Source: GWB2-37-7 sp942492835 (GTDB lineage: Bacteria > Bacillota > Clostridia > Lutisporales > Lutisporaceae). From it: a stretch of 64,000 bases of DNA. Positions within the stretch are counted from its first letter, which is position 1; every line of letters starts with the position of its first letter. The stretch spans positions 744,001 through 808,000 of the forward strand of contig OW818645.1 in NCBI GenBank assembly GCA_942492835.1, written 5' to 3'. The position numbers and the translations under genes are program-made. Positions 30,875 through 38,056 of the stretch are shown here, piece by piece. A model generated the notes under the pieces. That model saw only the letters and a program-made list of their open reading frames with translations, was not told the origin of the DNA and did no database searches.

Positions 30875-31900
30875 TCACTCCACATCTATTATTGTTACAT
30901 ATTCAGGCATGATGCGCTCATAAGACATATCCGCCTCCAATATGACCACCCCGTCTGAAGAACTAATCTCCTTAAATCCATTAAATTTATAAGTTATATA
31001 CATAATGCGATTACGCTCAGTTGGTACAAACTGAGCTCGTAGAACAGCTCCACTTACTCTAGCTTGATTGATGATGTAATTAAGTAAAACACTACCCACA
31101 CCCTTAGACATTACCCTACAAGACATTAGTAACAGTTTCAACTCCCATACACTATCTAGTTTTTCAACAAGTGCCAATCCTATCTTCCCATATGATCCAA
31201 ATTTGTCATCCAGTTGAATAACTAGCAACTCATATCGCTCAGATTCTATAAAATTTTTCAAATCATCATAAGAATATATGTATCCAGTGGAATTAAGTTG
31301 ATGTGTACGTACAGTTAGTTCCTCAGCTCTTTTAAGATCATCTTCTTTTGCACTATTGATACGCATAGCCATATCAAGAGTACGTAAAAACTCCTCTTTT
31401 GTTCCTGTAAAATCTTTTTCGATATCATTGCGTTGAATATCATTCTGATATAAGAGGCGACGTTTCTTCGAGTCATCAGTAATATATTTAGGAATCATAC
31501 TTTCCATGGCCAGAATCTTATCAATATGCATTGCATCAATGCACAACACCTCTGGATGAAAAAAGCGTACTTCATCCAGTTCAAAATTTTGATCATCTAC
31601 AAATGCAAGCGTGTCTATAGCAATATTAATAAGTTTAGCTATCTCCGCCACTGCCTCAGACTTTGCATTCCAATTAATTTGCGGATAAATAAAATATTCC
31701 CATAGTCCAAATTCGATCAGCTTTTCTCTGGTCACTTTATAATCGTTTTTGCTGCTTATAGATTGTAAAATACCACGTTGATCTAATTCTTCTATAATAG
31801 TCTTAATACCCGGTTTAAGTTGTACCTCACCATCCTCTAGTAAAACACCGTCCCATAATGTGTTGTCCAAATCCCAAACTATGCATTTAATCTTTTGCAT
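30875..31900 (-). CDS. FkbH-like HAD-superfamily protein (glyceryl-ACP forming)
   Basis: 341 residues with the HAD motif at the N terminus (CIVWDLDNTLWDG) and the C-terminal acyltransferase-like part typical of FkbH proteins (LLMSCRVMSKGVG). Known relatives take 1,3-bisphosphoglycerate, dephosphorylate it and load the glyceryl unit on a carrier protein, the first step to hydroxy- or methoxymalonyl-ACP or to tetronate units. GGAGG precedes the ATG. The partner ACP gene ends 15 bp upstream and the dehydrogenase starts 7 bp downstream. No O-methyltransferase (FkbG) or 3-hydroxyacyl dehydrogenase (FkbK) gene follows. Confidence 0.92.
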   Translation of the reverse strand: MQKIKCIVWDLDNTLWDGVLLEDGEVQLKPGIKTIIEELDQRGILQSISSKNDYKVTREKLIEFGLWEYFIYPQINWNAKSEAVAEIAKLINIAIDTLAFVDDQNFELDEVRFFHPEVLCIDAMHIDKILAMESMIPKYITDDSKKRRLLYQNDIQRNDIEKDFTGTKEEFLRTLDMAMRINSAKEDDLKRAEELTVRTHQLNSTGYIYSYDDLKNFIESERYELLVIQLDDKFGSYGKIGLALVEKLDSVWELKLLLMSCRVMSKGVGSVLLNYIINQARVSGAVLRAQFVPTERNRIMYITYKFNGFKEISSSDGVVILEADMSYERIMPEYVTIIDVE

Positions 31901-31915
31901 TCCGCACCTCCATGT

Positions 31916-32146
31916 TTAACAATTTGATTTTATCAACCATGCTATGGTATTGACATCCTTGAAGTTGGCCAAGTCAAGTTGGTCGTTAGCTATAGTAATT
32001 TCAAATTCCTTTTCTACGAAGTTTACTAATTGCATGGCGAACAAGGAATTGACCAGTCCTTTTTCAAAAATATTATCATCATCAGCCAACTCGTCCACTT
32101 TAATAAATTTACTTAAAAACCTTCTAATTTTTTGTTTTTCATCCAT
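31916..32146 (-). CDS. Free acyl carrier protein (FkbJ type)
   Basis: 76 residues. The phosphopantetheine site reads GLVNSLFAMQLV: Asn replaces the usual Asp before Ser, as is common in carrier proteins that work with FkbH. It is the first clear gene of the biosynthetic operon. The ATG has no good Shine-Dalgarno sequence right before it; a strong one (AAAGGAGA) lies about 40 nt upstream, separated by a 9-bp hairpin. No other in-frame start lies between them, because a stop codon intervenes. Confidence 0.9.
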   Translation of the reverse strand: MDEKQKIRRFLSKFIKVDELADDDNIFEKGLVNSLFAMQLVNFVEKEFEITIANDQLDLANFKDVNTIAWLIKSNC

Positions 32147-32156
32147 AAAATCTTTT

Positions 32157-32183
32157 ATGATGTATCTATAATTTATACATCAT
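32157..32183 (-). promoter_or_regulatory. Hairpin between Shine-Dalgarno and ACP start
   Basis: On the minus strand ATGATGTAT and ATACATCAT form perfect 9-bp arms with a 9-nt loop. AAAGGAGAG lies directly 5' (about 32185-32193). The hairpin begins with ATG codons that would give only a five-residue peptide (M-M-Y-K-L). Folding would bring the ribosome site to about 13 nt from the real ATG. A translational bypass or leader-peptide control is possible. Confidence 0.55.
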
Positions 32184-32255
32184 ACTCTCCTTTCTATTCT
32201 TTTTATTTTTAGCGTTACAAAACGCTAGAATCCGTAAAAGTTTATAGTTCTTTGT

Positions 32256-32390
32256 TTAAACTTCAGTATCATTGCAGATTTCTTCACTCACTGTACAATA
32301 ATACATTACAGGAATATCTAGATTTTCATATTTATTGAGGTAAAATATTTTATTATTAATATTTCTTTCTTTATATGTCTTATAAGCAAT
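32256..32390 (-). other. Possible short ORF ahead of the operon (no standard start codon)
   Basis: A GGAGG at 32394-32398 on the minus strand is followed by an open frame of about 45 codons ending TEV-stop at 32256. It contains two Cys (YYCTVSEEIC) and looks protein-like, but the only codon near the ribosome site in this frame is ATT. In another frame a TTG would give a 23-residue basic-hydrophobic peptide. It may be a decayed gene, a leader peptide or chance. Confidence 0.25.
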
Positions 32391-32940
32391 AATCCTCCTG
32401 TTTCACTTCGTTTAGAAGCTTATACTACTTTGTCATTACTCATTTGATATATTACTAATGTATGCTAAAATTACCTAAAGACATCCAATAATTGCAGTAT
32501 TCATATTAATCTTATAAGTTCCTAATCAATTTTCTATAACATATTTTGCAACTCAATCTTTAACACTTTCTGTATTGTTAATTATTTCATAACCTAGCAA
32601 AACATTTATTCTCACTACAATAAATCTGAATAATTGGCATGAACAGTTTAGATGACAGTGTATACTACAACCTACTTTGTTCTCATTGAAAATACAAGTA
32701 CAATCCTCTAATAAACGAAGTAGATATGCTGAAAAATGCTAAAATGTTGTGAACTAGACTATGAAAACTTTTCTGTTCTAAGTTTCCTCACCATCATCAA
32801 CGAGTTAGAGCATTGTTTTGTAATTATATCAAATGTAGCTGACGTTGCCAGTATACTGTAATCTTGTGTTCTTTAATTCCTATGAGTCTTATTTTTTAGA
32901 TACAGTTTTTCATAGAATGTTCGCCTATCTACAATTTCAC

Positions 32941-33040
32941 ATTATTCCATATAATATCAAGTAAATCAATATTATATTATATTAATCCACAATGCATTAT
33001 ATTAGTCCATATTGTACCACATTATTCATGAATTAACAAG
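32941..33040. repeat. Five degenerate tandem 20-bp repeats
   Basis: Units start at 32941, 32961, 32981, 33001 and 33021, in exact 20-bp register. Their first ten bases read ATTATTCCAT, GTAAATCAAT, ATTAATCCAC, ATTAGTCCAT and ATTATTCATG. The second unit is the most diverged. A 20-bp period is about two helical turns, as expected for a regulator binding one face of DNA or for curved AT-rich DNA. Confidence 0.55.
33011..33039 (-). promoter_or_regulatory. Candidate promoter for the biosynthetic operon
   Basis: On the minus strand TTGTTA and TACAAT are separated by 17 bp. The -10 falls inside the fourth 20-bp repeat, and the other repeats lie just downstream. The implied 5' leader to the ACP gene is long (about 860 nt), so another promoter closer to the gene is possible. 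Confidence 0.4.
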
Positions 33041-33430
33041 TGTAGCCTGACGAGTAAAATTATTTATAACCACTTTATTTATCTATTCCAATCGAATTGT
33101 ATGTTATTTTGTCATATGGCAAGCCTAGTCTTTTAGCTTAAAATATTATTAGAGAAAGTGTATTTGTATACACTTTTATGTGTTAGTATATCCTCAATAT
33201 TTGTTAGAGAGCGCTTTCCAAACTATTCTAACAAACTTGTTTACTCGTCGGAGCTGAGATATCTGCAAACTTCTATAAATCAAAGTTCTATTACAATGCA
33301 GTAGTAGACCTATGTTTCTGTCATTTAACAAAATAATTGATATCATTTTGCTAATTTGGTATAATTTACTTAATGATAAACTGATTTTAATCATGCACTC
33401 ATAATTTGCCTAAGAAAGGAAAAATTATTT

Positions 33431-33883
33431 ATGATAAAAGTATCTTCATGTGTAACATTTTTCGGAAATTGCAGAAAGGCTATTGATTTCTATACCCAAA
33501 TATTTGAACTAACTGACGTTAAAGTAATAACCTTTGGCGATAAATCAGAGTTATTTAATTTTGAATTATCACCTAAATGTAAGGATTTCATTTTTAGAGC
33601 TGAGCTCAATATTAAAAGCTGTGATTCAACTTTTTCAATTATTATGAGTGACTCACCTGTACTTTTATTCGATACAGCTATAAATAATAACCCAAATAAT
33701 AGAGATAACATTACATTTGAGATTTCAAGCCTGGACAAAGAGTGGATTGAGAAAACATATAATAAGATTTTAGAAGAGGGTATAAGAAATACGCCTTTAC
33801 AAGAGAAAAAGGATGAGTATGATTTGTCGGGAAGTGTAATGGATAAATTCGGGATATGTTGGATTTTAAATTGCTACAGTTAA
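33431..33883 (+). CDS. VOC/PhnB-like glyoxalase-fold protein
   Basis: 150 residues. The N terminus VSSCVTFFGNCRKAIDFYTQIF and the end GSVMDKFGICWILN match PhnB-like members of the vicinal oxygen chelate superfamily, which include demethylubiquinone methyltransferase-like and bleomycin-resistance-like proteins. AAAGGA lies upstream of the ATG. It is on the plus strand, divergent from the biosynthetic locus, and convergent with rnpB. The substrate is unknown; a link to self-protection against the nearby product is conceivable but unsupported. Confidence 0.85.
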   Translation: MIKVSSCVTFFGNCRKAIDFYTQIFELTDVKVITFGDKSELFNFELSPKCKDFIFRAELNIKSCDSTFSIIMSDSPVLLFDTAINNNPNNRDNITFEISSLDKEWIEKTYNKILEEGIRNTPLQEKKDEYDLSGSVMDKFGICWILNCYS

Positions 33884-33887
33884 TAGA

Positions 33888-33923
33888 GGTAAAAATAAAA
33901 ACACTGTGCATTAACACAGTGTT
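33888..33923 (-). terminator. Intrinsic terminator of rnpB
   Basis: Minus-strand AACACTGTG and CACAGTGTT make a 9-bp stem with a 6-nt loop, followed by TTTTTATTTTTA. It lies just past the 3' end of the RNase P RNA. In the plus direction it follows the VOC gene but has no T-run. Confidence 0.85.
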
Positions 33924-33940
33924 CCATTCATTTATAAATA

Positions 33941-34293
33941 AGTAAGCCTGTAAGCCGGGTTCTGTCTTAGATGATCATCTATCTAGGCGCGACGTTGCCG
34001 TAACGCTCAAGCGACCTTACCCGGAAGAGGAACGGGCAGTTCCTTGCTTCTCAAGGAAGCTTCTTCTCTATTTGGTCTTGCTCCAGATGGGGTTTACATA
34101 GCCGTTTAGTTACCCAAACGCTGGTGAGCTCTTACCTCGCCTTTCCACCCTTACTGCCTTCTTACGAAGGTTAGCGGTATATCTCTGTTGCACTGTCCTT
34201 GGAGTTGCCTCCACCGGGTGTTACCCGGCACCCTGCCCTATGGAGCCCGGACTTTCCTCGCGTGTTTATACACCCGCGATCATCCAGCTTACT
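33941..34293 (-). ncRNA. rnpB: RNase P RNA, bacterial type A
   Basis: About 353 nt; the ends are set by the P1 pairing AGTAAGC (5') with GCTTACT (3'). Conserved blocks read on the minus strand include GAGGAAAGTCCGGGC near the 5' end, GGGTGGAAAGGCGAGGTAAG in the centre and ACAGAACCCGGCTTA near the 3' end. It is the catalytic RNA that matures tRNA 5' ends. A promoter and a terminator flank it. Confidence 0.95.
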
Positions 34294-34331
34294 CATTTTC
34301 AATTCTAAATTTAATTTCTTAAGCAATTATT

Positions 34332-34360
34332 ATTATACTGGTATTGTGTTTCCACGTCAA
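34332..34360 (-). promoter_or_regulatory. rnpB promoter
   Basis: Minus strand TTGACG, 17-bp spacer, TATAAT, about 38 nt before the P1 helix of rnpB. It is a near-consensus housekeeping-sigma promoter. Confidence 0.8.
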
Positions 34361-34414
34361 CTAATCAAATATTGTATACAATAGCATATTTATATATATA
34401 CCTTATAGTTCATC

Positions 34415-35536
34415 CTATATAATAACACTTATATCCTTATTTGATTCTGACTCAATTATCTCAACCTCATAGCCTGCAGCTTTGCATTTTTCTCTCAGGT
34501 ATGCTGCCATAGCAGGTATCATAAGGCTCTCTGTGGCAAAATGTCCTGCATCTATAATACCTAAGCCTGCTTCTACAGCATCTAATATATCATGATGCTG
34601 CATATCACCAGTTATGAGTACATCCGCACCTGCAAACCTTGCAGCGCTTATAAACTTATTGCCTGCCCCATTTAATAAAGCAACCTTCTTTATTATCTTG
34701 TTTGGATCTCCTGAAAATTTTATTCTATCAATATTAAGAGCTTTTTTAACAGTTTCAGCATAAACTGCTAAGGTTGTTTCATTCTGCAACTGTGCTAGTC
34801 TTCCTAGTCCATAAGAATTGCCTGGATTATCTATAGGCATTATATCATAAGCAGGCTCTTCATAGGGATGAACCCTAATTAAAGCCTTTAGTACCTTGTT
34901 TAGTATGCTTTTGGGAACTAATGTACCTAGCTTTATTTCCTCTACTTCCTCAAGCTTGCCCTGTTCTCCTATAAATGGATGAGTCCCCTCTTCTGGTATA
35001 AATGTTCCCACTCCCTCTGTCCTATAGCTACAGCTGCTGTAGTTACCTATATGACCTGCTCCGGCAGCAACAAGAGCTTTAAAAATTTTATCTTCATGTC
35101 CCTTTGGTATGTATACTATAAGCTTATATAGCTTCTCTGTATGCAGAGGCTCAATAATATCAAAGCTGTTAAAGCCCATACACTTTGCAAACAAATCATT
35201 TAACCCATCTTTAGCCATATCATAATTTGTATGAGCACAATATACAGCTATGTTATTTGATATTAGCTTTAAAAGCTTTCTGCCAAGCACTGTATCTGCT
35301 GTTATTCTGTTAATCTTACCAAATATCACAGGATGATGGCTTACAATCATATCTGCCTTCTGCTCAATAGCCTCATTAATAACCCATTCTGTGACATCTA
35401 GACATACTAATATCTTATTTATCTTACTGCTTCCGTCTCCTACCAGCAGTCCTACATTATCCCACTCTTCAGCAAGCTTCTTATTAGCCAGCTCTTCAAT
35501 TATGCCTGCTATAGTTTGACATTTTACTGTAGCCAC
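34415..35536 (-). CDS. Nif3-like dinuclear metal protein (YqfO family)
   Basis: 373 residues, the long form with a central inserted domain (about 130-230) as in Bacillus YqfO. Metal-ligand motifs are visible: VSHHPVIFGK, YCAHTNYDMAKDG and, near the C terminus, DAGHFATE. The start is GTG, 7 nt after GAGG, and overlaps the trmK stop by 13 nt, implying translational coupling. The cellular role is not settled; members are often named GTP cyclohydrolase I type 2 homologues. Confidence 0.93.
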   Translation of the reverse strand: MATVKCQTIAGIIEELANKKLAEEWDNVGLLVGDGSSKINKILVCLDVTEWVINEAIEQKADMIVSHHPVIFGKINRITADTVLGRKLLKLISNNIAVYCAHTNYDMAKDGLNDLFAKCMGFNSFDIIEPLHTEKLYKLIVYIPKGHEDKIFKALVAAGAGHIGNYSSCSYRTEGVGTFIPEEGTHPFIGEQGKLEEVEEIKLGTLVPKSILNKVLKALIRVHPYEEPAYDIMPIDNPGNSYGLGRLAQLQNETTLAVYAETVKKALNIDRIKFSGDPNKIIKKVALLNGAGNKFISAARFAGADVLITGDMQHHDILDAVEAGLGIIDAGHFATESLMIPAMAAYLREKCKAAGYEVEIIESESNKDISVII

Positions 35537-36225
35537 TTTTTCACCTCATTATAGTGTTTTAATAGTTCTTGACATTCATCCAGTCTTTTTTTCCCTGCAG
35601 CTGTATCTATTACCATTAGCTTATTTATTACTTTTTGTATTTCATTTACTTTTTTATCTACAAGCTCGCCTGCAAGAGGATGTTTCTTCTCTATTATCTT
35701 TGGTCCAATGTCTAAATAACTTTCGATTGGCTGAGGTTTATTTGCTTTCCTGACCCATAAAACCTCATAGAGCTTGCGGTCTTCCTTCGCTAATTCTTCA
35801 TCTGTTATTTCAAAATCATTTTGCAGTAAATATGCTCTAAGTCTTTCAGAGTCCAGCATAGGCTGAAGTATTAAAGTATCTGCCGATTTTGCAACTTCTA
35901 TGCTTGCCTCAATAATATCTACTATCAGCATTCCTCCCATTCCTGCAATGACTATAATATTTGCTTCATTCTGTTTAAGTATAGTCAATCCGCTTCCCAG
36001 TCTTGTTTGAATTTTATCTTCCAGTCTATTGCTTCTTATTCTAGCCTCCGCTATTTCTATAGGTCCCTTTTTAACATCAGAAGCAATAGCACTCTTTACT
36101 GAGCCTTTTTTCACAAGATAAATAGGAAGGTTCGCATGGTCTGTGCCAATATCCGCTAACATATCACAGCCTGTAATGCTGTCTGCTATTTTTTGTAATC
36201 TTGGTGTTAATTTCAAATCAATCAT
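35524..36225 (-). CDS. trmK: tRNA (adenine(22)-N1)-methyltransferase
   Basis: 233 residues, similar in length to Bacillus TrmK. It has the SAM-binding signature MLADIGTDHANLPIYLV and the DxxxIAGMGG-like segment NIIVIAGMGGMLI. It methylates A22 of certain tRNAs. The ATG at 36225 abuts AAAGG; a TTG three codons later has better spacing and would give MKLTPRLQ, so the exact start is open. It is co-transcribed with the Nif3-like gene, downstream of dnaG-rpoD as in many Bacillota. Confidence 0.93.
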   Translation of the reverse strand: MIDLKLTPRLQKIADSITGCDMLADIGTDHANLPIYLVKKGSVKSAIASDVKKGPIEIAEARIRSNRLEDKIQTRLGSGLTILKQNEANIIVIAGMGGMLIVDIIEASIEVAKSADTLILQPMLDSERLRAYLLQNDFEITDEELAKEDRKLYEVLWVRKANKPQPIESYLDIGPKIIEKKHPLAGELVDKKVNEIQKVINKLMVIDTAAGKKRLDECQELLKHYNEVKKWLQ

Positions 36226-36288
36226 CCTTTATAATTTCGTCGCATTATTTCATTTTATTGGAATCACTCTATATCTATTATACTATAT

Positions 36289-36330
36289 ATATGGCACTAA
36301 ACAATTTACATTTATTAAATAGTTCGATAT
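36289..36330. repeat. 42-nt palindromic intergenic element, copy 1
   Basis: Arms ATATGGCACTA and TAGTTCGATAT (two mismatches) flank the 20-nt core AACAATTTACATTTATTAAA, which is identical in copy 3. It lies in the divergent gap between trmK and the small plus-strand gene. Confidence 0.8.
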
Positions 36331-36422
36331 ATAATTTCTTAATTATTTTTAAAATTATTGTGCAAAATAAAAATACATATATAGTTTTTACTATTAGAGT
36401 ATTTTTATTAGAGGTGATATAT

Positions 36423-36599
36423 ATGGGTAAAAAATTAGTAATGAATACAGATGTAATACAGAAATTTAAATGGGGCGGAACCAATCTGGAATGGTCTGAA
36501 GAAGCCGATAAACTCTCAAACCAACTAGAAACAATGGAATATCTAAATAATGCGCTTACTGATGAGCAGAAAGAAGAAATAATGCATTCTGATAAATAA
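36423..36599 (+). CDS. Small protein of unknown function, 58 residues
   Basis: The ATG at 36423 is preceded by AGAGGTG with good spacing; a longer reading of the frame has no ribosome site. The sequence begins MGKKLVMNTDVIQKF and is soluble, charged and without membrane segments. It has its own terminator. I do not recognise the family. It lies between the trmK operon and the tRNA pair, on the opposite strand. Confidence 0.65.
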   Translation: MGKKLVMNTDVIQKFKWGGTNLEWSEEADKLSNQLETMEYLNNALTDEQKEEIMHSDK

Positions 36600-36614
36600 G
36601 CAAAAAACAAAAAT

Positions 36615-36638
36615 CCTGATACATTAACTTGTATCAGG
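36615..36638. terminator. Bidirectional intrinsic terminator
   Basis: CCTGATACA and TGTATCAGG form a 9-bp stem with a 6-nt loop. A T-rich tract follows on both strands, so it can stop the small plus-strand gene and the minus-strand tRNA pair. Confidence 0.8.
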
Positions 36639-36651
36639 TAATTTTTATATA

Positions 36652-36728
36652 TGGTGGGCCTTCAGGGACTCGAACCCCGGACCAACCGGTTATGAGCCGG
36701 TTGCTCTAACCAACTGAGCTAAAGGCCC
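36652..36728 (-). tRNA. tRNA with CAT anticodon (tRNA-Met, or tRNA-Ile2)
   Basis: 77 nt including an encoded CCA. The acceptor pairs GGGCCTT with AAGGCCC, the anticodon loop is CTCATAA (anticodon CAT) and the T arm contains GGTTCGAGTCC. An elongator Met tRNA is the usual reading. A lysidine-modified Ile tRNA cannot be excluded by eye. It is the second tRNA of a two-gene transcript. Confidence 0.93.
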
Positions 36729-36731
36729 AAA

Positions 36732-36807
36732 TGGCTCCTCAAGTTGGACTCGAACCAACGACCCTGCGGTTAACAGCCGCATGCTCTACCAACTGAGCTA
36801 TTGAGGA
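36732..36807 (-). tRNA. tRNA-Asn (GTT)
   Basis: 76 nt including an encoded CCA. The acceptor is TCCTCAA/TTGAGGA, the anticodon loop CTGTTAA (anticodon GTT) and the T loop GTTCGAGTC. It is 3 bp from the following tRNA and transcribed first. Confidence 0.96.
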
Positions 36808-36826
36808 ACAACAACTAACAAAATAT

Positions 36827-36855
36827 ATTTTACTAAGTTTTTATCTAAAAGTCAA
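36827..36855 (-). promoter_or_regulatory. Promoter of the tRNA-Asn/tRNA-Met pair
   Basis: Minus strand TTGACT, 17-bp spacer, TAAAAT, about 19 nt before the tRNA-Asn 5' end. Confidence 0.75.
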
Positions 36856-36941
36856 TATTAATTTTTGTTGTTATACTTAATTATTGTTACTTTAGTGGTA
36901 AAATCTTAATAATGCTATTACTTCCTTATGTTTACGTAATG

Positions 36942-38033
36942 CTATTCTAAAAAGTCTTTAAGCTTTTTGCTTCGGCTTGGATGTCTAAGCTTTCTAAGTG
37001 CTTTTGCTTCTATTTGTCTTATACGCTCTCTAGTTACGCTAAATTCTTTCCCAACTTCTTCTAGAGTTCTTGCTCTACCATCATCCAGTCCAAATCTAAG
37101 TCTTAAAACCTTTTCTTCTCTAGGAGTAAGTGTATCAAGTACTTCAAATAACTGTTCCTTTAACATTGTAAACGCTGCTGACTCTGCAGGTGCAGGAGCA
37201 TCATCATCAGGTATAAAATCTCCTAAATGGCTATCTTCTTCTTCGCCTATAGGAGTTTCTAAGGATACTGGCTCTTGAGCTATTTTCATGATTTCTCTTA
37301 TCTTATCCTCTGACATGCTCATTTCCTTTGCAATCTCTTCAGGTAATGGGTCTCTACCTAATTCTTGCAGTAATTGTCTTGATACTCTAATTAACTTATT
37401 TATTGTTTCTACCATATGAACAGGTATTCTTATAGTTCTTGCCTGGTCTGCAATTGCTCTTGTTATTGCTTGCCTAATCCACCAAGTTGCATAAGTACTA
37501 AATTTGAAACCCTTAGTATACTCAAACTTCTCTACTGCCTTTATCAAACCTAGGTTGCCTTCTTGTATTAGATCCAAGAATAACATGCCTCTGCCAACAT
37601 ATCTTTTGGCTATACTTACAACCAATCTTAGATTTGCTTCTGTAAGCTTTTTTCTGGCTTCCATGTCACCTTCAATTATTCTCTTAGCAAGCTCTACTTC
37701 TTCATCAGAGTTAAGTAAAGGAACCTTGCCAATTTCCTTTAGATACATTCTAACTGGATCATCTATACTAATACCTTCAGGCACAGTAATATCCAGTTCC
37801 ACCTCTTCAACCTCTTCTTCTTCTATTGCCGGAATATCTACATCGTTTTCAACAATGCCTATAACGTCTATACCCTTTGTTTCTAGATATTCATATATCT
37901 TGTCTATTTGGTCGGGACTTATATCTACTTCTTCAAAAGTGTCAACGATCTCCTTGTATGTCAATATCCCACTTTTCTTGCCTTTATCTACAAGCTCTTT
38001 TACATATGACATTTTTAATTCTTCATTAGACAT
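36942..38033 (-). CDS. rpoD: RNA polymerase primary sigma factor (sigma-70/SigA)
   Basis: 363 residues, the short form typical of Bacillota. Region 1.2 (DPVRMYLKEIGKVPLL), region 2 (YATWWIRQAITRAIADQ), region 3 and region 4 (TLEEVGKEFSVTRERIRQIE) are all intact. It directs housekeeping transcription. A strong GAGGGG site precedes the ATG and the gene follows dnaG by 23 bp, the conserved dnaG-rpoD pairing. Confidence 0.98.
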   Translation of the reverse strand: MSNEELKMSYVKELVDKGKKSGILTYKEIVDTFEEVDISPDQIDKIYEYLETKGIDVIGIVENDVDIPAIEEEEVEEVELDITVPEGISIDDPVRMYLKEIGKVPLLNSDEEVELAKRIIEGDMEARKKLTEANLRLVVSIAKRYVGRGMLFLDLIQEGNLGLIKAVEKFEYTKGFKFSTYATWWIRQAITRAIADQARTIRIPVHMVETINKLIRVSRQLLQELGRDPLPEEIAKEMSMSEDKIREIMKIAQEPVSLETPIGEEEDSHLGDFIPDDDAPAPAESAAFTMLKEQLFEVLDTLTPREEKVLRLRFGLDDGRARTLEEVGKEFSVTRERIRQIEAKALRKLRHPSRSKKLKDFLE

Positions 38034-38056
38034 TATATCCCCTCCCTTCCAGGATT

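Larger units (their letters stand above)
32187..33430. other. 1.2-kb AT-rich non-coding region upstream of the biosynthetic operon
   Basis: No convincing gene was found. Open frames here are short and compositionally biased. The region carries the short candidate ORF, a small inverted repeat (AGCGTT-ACAA-AACGCT at 32211-32226), the tandem 20-bp repeats and a candidate minus-strand promoter. It separates the biosynthetic locus from core genes and is the likely control region. Confidence 0.6.

Noticed and set aside
32211..32226. Inverted repeat AGCGTT-ACAA-AACGCT as a terminator
   Set aside because: The stem is only 6 bp and no T-run follows in either transcription direction; it is noted only as a small inverted repeat.
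33194..33394. Minus-strand 66-codon frame upstream of the biosynthetic operon
   Set aside because: Composition is biased (Ile/Leu/Ser/Lys), there is no recognisable domain, and nothing else supports it.
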